This document shows, one piece after another, positions 45,001 through 50,000 of a stretch of DNA of 50,000 nucleotides. The notes under the pieces were generated by a model that worked only from the letters and a program-made list of their open reading frames with translations, did no database searches and was not told the origin of the DNA. The stretch spans positions 1,187,501 to 1,237,500 of the forward strand of contig WPIO01000085.1 of the NCBI GenBank assembly GCA_009760855.2. Reading direction: 5' to 3'. A program made the position numbers and the translations under genes. Origin of the DNA: Cristatella mucedo. Lineage: Eukaryota > Bryozoa > Phylactolaemata > Cristatellidae. Position 1 is the first letter of the stretch. Each line of letters starts with the position of its first letter.

Positions 45001-47408
45001 ACGCTTTATCTCATTCTAGGCGCTTTACCTTTGCACAAACAGGCATGATCGAGCGGTTGGAGGTAGCATGCTCAACGACAACACGCATAATACGGTTTGA
45101 GGTGACATGCACAGATTTAGCTTGCAAACACTGTTAGGGAGGGACAGAACCCTGACGTGTACACGCTTTTTGACTAGGAGCCAGTGCCGGATGACTGAAC
45201 GTTCTTCGATCTGACAACTGAGTCGACAAGAAACCTTGGCTGCAGAGGTTTGCGCCAACAGCGAGCACCTCAATGCCTAGGCCGGTAGATCAGCAAGCAG
45301 TGAGCTACAAAGATTAAGACGGGATGAGTCAAAAGCAACGACTGATTTGGAAGTAGTATCTCAGTCGAATCACACCCGAATTTTAACATTATTATGTGGC
45401 TGAAAGTAGGGCAGACTTGACTGTGGAGCGGATGTGGTCAGATAGGGATAAATCACTTCCGAACAGGACACCCATATTTCTAGCAGATGCAACAGATGAT
45501 GTGCTCGTGGATCCGATTTTGAGCTACAAGCTTTTCAATTTTTGAGGCACATTGTTTTCGCCTCAATGTTGCCCGGAAGTTGGCTTAATCGTGCTTCAGT
45601 TTGATAAAGTTCACTGACATTCACCTGTGACTTACAGCATTACACTCAGCACGGATGTGTAGTGAATTCGATTTTCTGGAAAGCTGGAAGCGGTCAAAGT
45701 AAAGTTACAACTACGTGTGATTTTCACGGAAGTGGCTGCCTAGATTGTGCCTGATAATCACACCGGGATTAGGGACAATATAAATTTTGCGAAAGAAGCC
45801 GATCAAGTGAGCAAAGAGCTCTGCGCCACACCATACTTCACCAGATTTCCATTCACATCGACACACCGTACTCTCCCTTATAGATACGATCTAAACCGAT
45901 CCACGAGGGGCCAGCGGTGCTTATGCGATCTTTCAGACGACCTTTTCTAGTCAGCTAAAGAGAAATTGGAGCGAGTAAAGACTACGCTGGTCAGACCGCT
46001 CAATACAATGCATCTTGCTCGCCGACTCTGACATTCTTTTCTTGTCATCAAACCCCAACGAGATGGAGCCAGTCACTCGTGCAGCGCGTTGCCCTATCGA
46101 AACTGCGAGTGTTCGCCTGGTAGGTTGCAGGCCTGGCTTGGACTTTCAGCCCGCTCAGGGTAGGAGGGTCAGGGTCAGGGTCAGCACGATTAGCCGCTGC
46201 CTGGTCATGGACACGTTCGCGATACACAGCCACTTTCAGACCACGGGTCGCGGCCTCGTTCCGGGCCTTGAGGTTTGTTCGATTACCTCGCTCGCCTAGG
46301 CGCGCTGCCGGTGGACGTCGCTAGGAATAGGCCAGCTCTGCAGGTCCTAGACTGTGAAACTCGCTTCCACAATTCTTGCGCAACGACAACTACTCTCCTA
46401 CTGCCGACTATGTCACATCTTTTTCGGCGGTCCTGAGCTGCTACTTCTATGCTTCTCACTACCTCAACTGCTCTCCTGACTCAGCTATGCTTCTCACTTT
46501 CTCTTTGTTGCGTGAGACGAAGTCTGTTGGCTACCGAATGCGTACAGAAAGCCGCTTAGGCTGTGAGTGCGCTATACAAAACTCTCCTGCGTAACACCCA
46601 CATGGTCTTTATGACTTTGTGGAGTTACAGACGGAGATGCATTACATTATATTACCACGGAATGGCCACCAACTGCATTGAGGCTGAGACCATCCTAAGT
46701 GACTGCCGACCGATGCTGCAAGCAATAACGGCTCGCCTAAACGGGGTTCTGGGTCGCCTAATCGGGGCTCTTCCTGCCACCAAGCTCTCCTGCCTCTCGG
46801 CGGGTCACGCCTACCCGCTCGCTGGGGGTCCGGGTCTCCAGTCGGACCCGGTCATTGACAACGGCACCGACGCGGTCGTAGTCGACGTAGCGGTGCCGTT
46901 TTACGGCAGCAAGGAAGCCCTTGTGTTGGCGGCCCGGAAGGAGATTGATAAGTACGAGAAGCCCGCCTAGCTGACCTCGGCATTGCTCGTGCGGAACGGG
47001 CGGCGGCCATTGCGGCGGCCATAAAAATAAGGCGGCTTCTCGGATGCCCTTTCAGGAACAGCAACATGCGGTCCCCGTTCCTGAACCGGAAGTTGCGGGG
47101 GGGGGTAGCCCCCCCCCCCGCGGCACCACCAGCTCCTTCGGCTAAGGTACACTAATTTTTTTAAAATATTTAAAATATAAGAAATATATAGAATATATAC
47201 ATACCTACATATATTCATGCACCGCCGCTTTATTATTGCCGCCGAATCTATACAAGGGATGACGCAGTCTTGGCGACTTTGCAAGCCGTGCGGTCCTTAA
47301 TGCCGATAGCCGACCATCGCATGCGTCGTGCTTACTAATGTCCGCGCTCGCAAGGGCGTGACACAGCGTGATGCAGAGCGCCCACGATCGCCAGCCGCAC
47401 GCAGTCAT
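32752..47408 (-). CDS. Gene C: secreted CUB, Ser/Thr-rich x3, PAN protein
   Basis: Proposed minus-strand join: 47408-47336, 44744-44540, 44420-44305, 40001-39753, 36914-36699, 33857-33609, 33014-32752, 1371 nt including TGA, 456 residues. Every junction has canonical GT/AG and compatible phase (1, 2, then 1 throughout). The CUB copy at 42403-41964 is left out because its acceptor is mutated. Skipping the three Ser/Thr-rich exons would also keep frame and give a 218-residue protein like gene B. The product is predicted to be secreted, with a heavily glycosylated stalk between CUB and PAN. The introns are full of LINE tails and a tandem array. Confidence 0.6.
33609..33857 (-). CDS. Gene C Ser/Thr-rich exon, copy 1
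   Basis: The exon is 249 nt, acceptor cgtgtatttacag, donor CAGCAA|GTGAGT, symmetric phase 1-1. It reads [20 protein letters not shown], then [15 protein letters not shown] and later [20 protein letters not shown]. Ser, Thr and Ala dominate, as in mucin-like O-glycosylated stalks. Two N-glycosylation sequons (NNT, NKT) occur, and there is no cysteine. Three copies with intact splice sites and open frames argue that the exon is functional. Confidence 0.55.
34080..34440 (-). mobile_element. Diverged LINE family 2 3' end, array unit 1
   Basis: The minus strand contains the tail and the end of the polyprotein ([13 protein letters not shown]-equivalent region degraded to [10 protein letters not shown]). 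It is shared with units 2 and 3 at the same position, so it predates the array. Confidence 0.5.
34549..34887 (+). pseudogene. Decayed CUB-like fragment on plus strand, unit 1
   Basis: The plus frame gives [20 protein letters not shown], then [17 protein letters not shown]. At the corresponding place in unit 2 (37730-37830) the frame reads [20 protein letters not shown] and YVSITSTTG, which parallels the CUB second half (FTSD..SGF-x-I-x-x-TTG). Unit 1 has a one-base deletion before YVSITSTT. The similarity is short, and the plus strand is opposite to gene C. Confidence 0.25.
34917..35234 (-). other. Conserved unassigned minus frame in array units
   Basis: The minus frame reads [20 protein letters not shown], then [20 protein letters not shown] and [17 protein letters not shown]. 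The unit 2 counterpart (38201-37992) reads [20 protein letters not shown] and [20 protein letters not shown], gapless with mostly conservative changes. I recognise no family. It could be an additional gene C exon or an old transposon ORF. Confidence 0.3.
35347..35622 (+). other. Conserved unassigned plus frame in array units
   Basis: The plus frame of 91 codons includes [20 protein letters not shown] and [19 protein letters not shown]. Unit 2 (about 38390-38520) keeps [20 protein letters not shown] and [18 protein letters not shown] before breaking. It is not recognised. The strand is opposite to gene C, so it may belong to an ancient mobile element within the unit. Confidence 0.3.
36005..36455 (-). 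mobile_element. LINE family 2 3' end inserted in unit 2
   Basis: The tail starts with (AAT)n at about 36005, then the stem-loop, the 3' UTR and the coding end up to about 36455. It interrupts the conserved ttaacattagca / ttattgcgggtattatc sequence that is contiguous in unit 3 (about 39020-39065). It is therefore a younger insertion. Confidence 0.75.
36699..36914 (-). CDS. Gene C Ser/Thr-rich exon, copy 2
   Basis: The exon is 216 nt, acceptor cctatattttcag, donor CAGCAA|GTGAGT, phase 1-1, open throughout. It starts [20 protein letters not shown] and keeps the sequons NDT and NET. It is 11 codons shorter than copies 1 and 3 by in-frame loss in the middle. Confidence 0.55.
37135..37480 (-). mobile_element. 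Diverged LINE family 2 3' end, array unit 2
   Basis: Same element and same relative position as 34080-34440. It is degraded. Confidence 0.45.
37730..38032 (+). pseudogene. CUB-like second-half fragment, unit 2
   Basis: The plus frame reads [37 protein letters not shown], then stop. A CUB second-half exon would be left in phase 1 at TTG|gt, and gtggtg occupies that position. The neighbouring first half is not recognisable, having been deleted relative to unit 1. Confidence 0.25.
39753..40001 (-). CDS. Gene C Ser/Thr-rich exon, copy 3
   Basis: The exon is 249 nt, acceptor cgtgtatcttcag, donor CAGAAA|GTGAGT, phase 1-1, open throughout. It starts [20 protein letters not shown] and keeps the sequons NKT and NET. 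One Cys (TCPVPQTD) distinguishes it from the other two copies. Confidence 0.55.
40060..40360 (-). mobile_element. Diverged LINE family 2 3' end, array unit 3
   Basis: Third positional copy of the tail within the array. It is followed by a poly-G run at about 40345-40354. Confidence 0.45.
40725..41112 (+). mobile_element. LINE family 2 RT C-terminal fragment
   Basis: The plus strand gives [23 protein letters not shown], then [19 protein letters not shown] and [12 protein letters not shown] across frameshifts. It corresponds to the region at 22400-21990 of the minus copy. Confidence 0.65.
41117..41182 (-). pseudogene. Truncated fourth Ser/Thr-rich exon with dead acceptor
   Basis: The minus strand reads [20 protein letters not shown] when aligned to the other copies, with Ser-Thr-Gly kept. 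The acceptor is CAA instead of CAG (41185-41183), and the exon is cut off at 41117 by the LINE fragment. Confidence 0.55.
41360..41888. mobile_element. Two LINE family 2 tails in tail-to-tail inverted repeat
   Basis: The plus copy at 41360-41613 and minus copy at 41636-41888 are near-complementary over about 250 bp, separated by (ATT)n of 22 bp. Each has the 3' UTR and terminal stem-loop. The minus copy continues to about 41945 with the polyprotein end and stops at the gene C intron sequence gtgctagcaataaat. Confidence 0.85.
41964..42079 (-). pseudogene. Second CUB copy of gene C, second half
   Basis: The exon is 116 nt, acceptor ttacttacag, donor G|GTAAAT. It reads [38 protein letters not shown]. 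It is intact as an exon but can only be entered in phase 2 from its partner, which has lost its acceptor, so it is probably skipped. Confidence 0.65.
42199..42403 (-). pseudogene. Second CUB copy of gene C, first half, acceptor lost
   Basis: The open 205-nt frame reads [24 protein letters not shown]-equivalent [29 protein letters not shown], donor AC|GTAAGT. At the acceptor (42405-42404) minus TT replaces the AG present in the paralogue at 44744. The CGG motif has become CSG. A nearby AG inside the exon would shift the frame. Confidence 0.65.
42404..42600 (-). other. Conserved intron element upstream of CUB copy
   Basis: The DNA aligns with 44745-44940 and partly with 20770-20870 (ttaa-gcc-agg-cttt-ggtacggccgcc). 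The minus strand opens a signal-like frame [20 protein letters not shown] without a usable donor; the same occurs at 44915. Possibly a relic signal exon, or simply duplicated intron. Confidence 0.3.
42650..44020 (-). mobile_element. LINE family 2 relative, dead, between CUB copies
   Basis: Minus strand: 3' UTR tail at about 42650-42850, [16 protein letters not shown] and [17 protein letters not shown] (about 43220-43120) matching the RT C-terminus. Further upstream SGVVQGSTF (about 43780) stands where GVPQGS is expected. It is paralogous to 44990-46010 as part of a 2341-bp tandem duplication. Confidence 0.6.
44305..44420 (-). CDS. Gene C exon 3: CUB domain, second half
   Basis: The exon is 116 nt, acceptor cactttttacag-type (ttttttacag), donor G|GTAAAT. 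It reads [38 protein letters not shown]. The preceding intron is 119 nt. Confidence 0.8.
44540..44744 (-). CDS. Gene C exon 2: CUB domain, first half
   Basis: The exon is 205 nt, acceptor gccgttgtgcag, donor AC|GTGAGT. It reads [20 protein letters not shown], then [28 protein letters not shown] and SGYEFFYT. Of the four CUBs here its [10 protein letters not shown] is closest to the canonical motif. A joined to CT gives Thr after the signal exon. Confidence 0.85.
44745..44940 (-). other. Conserved intron element upstream of functional CUB
   Basis: Paralogous to 42404-42600. The minus strand has an open frame from ATG 44915 ([20 protein letters not shown]) in a different frame from the CUB and no consensus donor before the acceptor, so I leave it out of the gene model. 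Confidence 0.3.
44990..46010 (-). mobile_element. LINE family 2 relative, dead, upstream tandem copy
   Basis: DNA paralogue of 42650-44020, with identical stretches such as ctaggccggtagatcagcaa. The RT core region around 45570-45960 matches 43550-44005. It has no coding capacity. Confidence 0.6.
46011..46345. other. No recognisable gene
   Basis: Unique-looking sequence within gene C intron 1, with a short ggtcag triplicate at about 46168-46185. There is no paralogue elsewhere in the window. Confidence 0.35.
46350..46690 (+). mobile_element. LINE family 1 3' end
   Basis: The plus strand matches the segment at 12400-12540 (minus) and 16490-16680: cgcaacgacaactactctcc, gtcctgagctgctacttc, ggctgtgagtgcgctatac, then gttacagacggagatgcatt. 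It is directly followed by the R2/NeSL-like remnant. Confidence 0.6.
46691..47095 (+). mobile_element. R2/NeSL-like LINE C-terminal remnant, copy 2
   Basis: The frame is open from about 46563 to a TAG at 46970: [40 protein letters not shown], then [20 protein letters not shown] and [14 protein letters not shown]. The D-V-x-V-P-F and K-Y pattern belongs to the C-terminal restriction-like endonuclease region of this LINE type. Only the C-terminus is present. Confidence 0.5.
47096..47126. repeat. G-run/C-run hairpin
   Basis: A run of about ten G, then ta and g, then about twelve C, followed by gcgg. The runs are self-complementary. It lies at the 3' end of the R2/NeSL-like remnant. Confidence 0.85.
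47336..47408 (-). CDS. Gene C exon 1: signal peptide
   Basis: The exon runs from ATG at 47408 for 24 codons plus one base to the donor TTA|GTAAGC. The peptide is [20 protein letters not shown], then SADI. A clear hydrophobic core and Ala-x-Ala-like cleavage region fit a signal peptide. An in-frame upstream ATG at 47657 is open but would bury the signal. Intron 1 is 2.6 kb. Confidence 0.7.
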
Positions 47409-48010
47409 CGCTGGGCCGCCGCCGCCGCGTGCTCGGACGATCGTACGTGCGACGACGATGGAGACGAGCGCAGCACGCCGTCCGTCGGGCGTCGAGGTAG
47501 TCGTCGGCGAGCGTCGGCGTAGCGTCTCGCCATACACCGCCGCCGCCGCTTTTGAACCGATGAGACTGCGACGAGCGGACGTCGACTGCTGAGCGTCGTC
47601 ACGCGGCCGCGACGCCGCGTGCCAAGACCCGACGTCGTCGTGCGTCAACGTCTCCACGTCAACATCGCGTTGCGAGCGTTAGTTTATACTCGTCGCCGCC
47701 CCCGCGCTCGACTGGTTCGGCTTTGACACTAGCGAAAATGCGCAATCGATGCAATCGGTCGCTTTCCGCACGCCGGAGCGCACGCGCACGCGCCCGAGTG
47801 CACGCGCGTGCCGCCACGAAGGAGTCGCTCGACCGGTCCTATACGAGAGGGGCTCGTCTTGCGGCGATGGCAGTGGCGCGATGGCGCGGGCAGCTCAAAG
47901 AAGTCCGAAGCTGAAAGAAAAACCTCGCACGTACTTGGGAAATCATTTCAAGCGTCTGCTTGCGTAGCCGGTCAATTCAGCTTTCTGCATTTTGGCGTTA
48001 ACCCAAATTA
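47409..48010 (-). promoter_or_regulatory. Putative 5' leader and promoter of gene C
   Basis: Paralogous to 26434-27220 upstream of gene B: similar gcacgccgtccgtcg and cgttgacg motifs, and the end marker cggtcaattcagctttctgc near 47969. GC-rich, with TTGACG and TGACGTGG motifs at 47645-47665 on the minus strand. No TATA box is obvious. Confidence 0.35.
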
Positions 48011-48049
48011 GAAATTACGCTTCACGCATTAGACGAACAAATTATTCTT

Positions 48050-48420
48050 TGTTAGAATATTAATATTGATAGTCAATATTTAATATATTTAATATATATA
48101 TATATATATATTGCATATCAATTTTAATATTTATCAATATTTAATAATAATGTTGTTAAAACGTTAAATAATAATTATTTAATAGATAATAATTAATAAG
48201 AATACTATCAAGTCATGTATAGGGCCTCAAGAGAACTTCGTCTTCATCTAGGCGCTTTAAAACTGGCTGCAGCAAAAGCGCTAACTAAGGTCTAAGGACT
48301 CCAACGCGATGAATGACTGATCGGACGGGCATGAAAAAGCACGCATAAGCGTCACGCTTACGTCACACTTACGTCACACTTATTGCAGCAAATGTAAAGC
48401 GGGTAGAAAAAGTTGACATC

Positions 48421-48498
<78 letters not shown>

Positions 48499-48560
48499 TT
48501 ATTTATATTAATTTATTTTTTTTCATGTTTTGTTGTTTTTTATTTTATTTATATAGCTAC
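48050..48560. repeat. AT-rich repeats with LINE tail fragments
   Basis: (AT)n at 48085-48112 and 48420-48500 flank two small LINE family 2 tail pieces: minus about 48225-48270 (gcctcaagagaacttcgtct, stem-loop) and plus about 48380-48410 (gcagcaaatgtaaagcgg). Confidence 0.65.
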
Positions 48561-49290
48561 GCTAGATCTATCAGCTGCTATTGAAACTATTAATCACGAT
48601 GTCCTTCTTGAACGATTGAGAACCACGATCGGTCTGGCAGACGTGGCGTGGTATGGCGTGGTTTAAATCGTACTTGTCTGATCGTGTCTCGTGGGGGTAA
48701 GGTCTCACACACGAAACGGGTCACCTGTGGAGTCCCTCAAAGGTTCGTCCTCGGTCCCTTGCTGTTCTCCATTTAAACTCAACCTCTAGGAAAAGTTATT
48801 AAGGCCCACGGAAAAGGATATCACCTTTATGCTGATGATACTCGGCTGTATTTTTCATTCAAACCATCGGAATCTGCTGCTGCAACTGATCAACTGAATG
48901 CTTTCCTAGCCGACATTCGGTCCTGGATGTTGGAAAACCTTTTGAAACTGAACGACGATAAAACCGAACCACTGCTCATAGGACACCCTAGGAGTGTCGC
49001 TGGATTAGAATGCTTTGTTTGCCCTTCCAAAAGATGCAGCTTTAGTGCGACCATCACCCCGTATTCAAATTTTAGGTGTCACTTTCGACAGCTGCCTAAT
49101 TTTAAAAGCTCCATTTAGAAGGCTGCTCCTACATCTAGCCATTACGTCCCATCCTATCTGAGATTAGGAGCTCTCTTCCATGATGGCTTGCAAAAAAAAT
49201 GAAATAGCTCCTTAGTTCAGTCTCGGCTTGATTGCTGTAATTCCTTTTTGGCTGGGCTACCGAAAAAAAGCAACTAGGCCAATGCAGCTG
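48555..49290 (+). mobile_element. LINE family 1 RT fragment antisense to PAN gene 4
   Basis: The plus strand shows INHDVLLERLRTTIGL, GVPQRFVLGPLLFSI, HLYADDTRLYFSF and [17 protein letters not shown] across frameshifts. It ends at the same junction with the PAN-gene flank (gctacgaccatggatgcaagg, near 49290-49310) as the copies at 18.06 and 32.37 kb. Confidence 0.75.
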
Positions 49291-49719
49291 GCTACGACCA
49301 TGGATGCAAGGCCGCCTCGCCGAGGTGCGATTCTTCGTCGAGGCACACGCTCGTCCGACGCTGCAGCGGCAGCAGCGACGCTTTTCGGCAGTTAGTGCAT
49401 TCTAATCTCGTTTCCTATTGGCGAGCGAATCTTTGACTCGCACGCCACGCTGCGGTGGCTTGCTGCGACTCGGCTGCCGGACGCTGGACGCTAGAGCTAC
49501 GCTCGTCTTCCTTCCGGCCGGCGTTTTCTTTCTCCTTGCCTTCCTTCCGGTTATTTTTCCGGCCTTCATTCCGGCCTTCATGTCGGCCGGCGTTTCACGC
49601 ACGAGCCCGAGTACTTCGCCGAAAGTGCCGAGTCGGCTGCGGAAATGGATCCGATGCGCCGCCGCGGCTGCCCCGCCCCCACACGCATTCGGCGCCGGAA
49701 GTGCGCCGCATTGTGCTGC
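49291..49719 (-). other. 3' flank of the fourth PAN gene
   Basis: Aligned with 18060-18788 and 32370-32751, without the 9-bp minisatellite. A small run of ttccggcc/ccttcc units lies at about 49510-49590. The position of AATAAA in genes B and C reads attaga here, so polyadenylation may occur elsewhere or the copy may be dead. Confidence 0.5.
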
Positions 49720-49988
49720 TCAGGGCAGGATGAAGAGCGGCGGCGCGGCGGCTCCTCCTCCACTCCGAGCCGCCGCCGCGGTCCGGTTGCTGAGCAGCGA
49801 GCAGTCGCGCGAGACCGGATCGAAGGTGAAGGCCACGCACACGTCGAGCTGCAGACAGGAGAGGCCGCACTTGATGGCGCTCGGCTCGGTCGAGCGGCCG
49901 ATGGGGGCGCCGGAAGCGAGCGCGGCCGACGGCAGTCCGACGGAAGTGGCGGCGGCGCTGAAGACGCCGCAGCTTCGGAGTGCGCATT
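49720..49988 (-). CDS. Terminal PAN-like exon of a fourth CUB-PAN gene
   Basis: The exon is 269 nt, the same length as in gene B, acceptor tttctcttgcag cut by the window edge, phase 1. It reads [60 protein letters not shown] with the NRT sequon, and ends PPLFILP-stop. The signal and CUB exons should lie beyond the right edge. Confidence 0.75.
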
Positions 49989-50000
49989 CTGCAAGAGAAA

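Overview
The window is animal nuclear DNA, most likely from an invertebrate. Genes are split by spliceosomal introns with GT..AG borders, the coding modules are extracellular animal domains (CUB and PAN/apple), and the repeats are CR1/L2-like LINEs, an R2/NeSL-like LINE remnant and tRNA-derived SINEs. There are no bacterial-style operons. The species cannot be named from the sequence alone. Low-complexity DNA is very abundant: (CT)n, (GA)n, (AT)n, TTTA-type arrays and GC-rich minisatellites. Most long open frames lie in those repeats and are not genes.

The biological core is a small family of secreted CUB-PAN proteins, assembled here from short exons. Gene A (+, 4894 to at least 8583) has a signal-peptide exon, a CUB domain in two exons (205 and 116 nt) and a PAN-like exon. 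Gene B (-, 26433 to 18789) has the same four parts and reads as a complete 218-residue protein with a downstream AATAAA. Gene C (-, 47408 to 32752) has a signal peptide, an intact CUB, a second CUB whose splice acceptor is destroyed, three tandem Ser/Thr-rich exons and a terminal PAN exon, giving a predicted 456 residues. A fourth gene leaves only its terminal PAN exon at the right edge (49720-49988, -). All module borders use phase-1 introns and the CUB is split internally by a short phase-2 intron, so modules can be duplicated, skipped or swapped in frame.

Layout: 1-4480 holds an unrecognised reading frame at the left edge and LINE remnants; 4500-8800 is gene A, whose introns are packed with simple repeats; 8800-12000 is repeats; 12080-18060 is a mosaic of LINE family 1 and nested SINEs; 18060-26700 is gene B, with a dead LINE and a 2-kb TTTA-rich field in its first intron; 27000-32370 is more LINE mosaic, a duplicate of 13.3-18.1 kb; 32475-47410 is gene C, whose introns hold a roughly 3-kb tandem array and a 2.34-kb tandem duplication; 48-50 kb repeats the LINE-plus-PAN-exon arrangement.

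The cluster has grown by segmental duplication. Three PAN 3' ends carry the same antisense LINE at the same junction, and the upstream regions of genes B and C are paralogous. No function is shown by the sequence beyond secretion and extracellular binding modules. Splice joins are inferred from consensus sites, phase and paralogue conservation, without transcript evidence.
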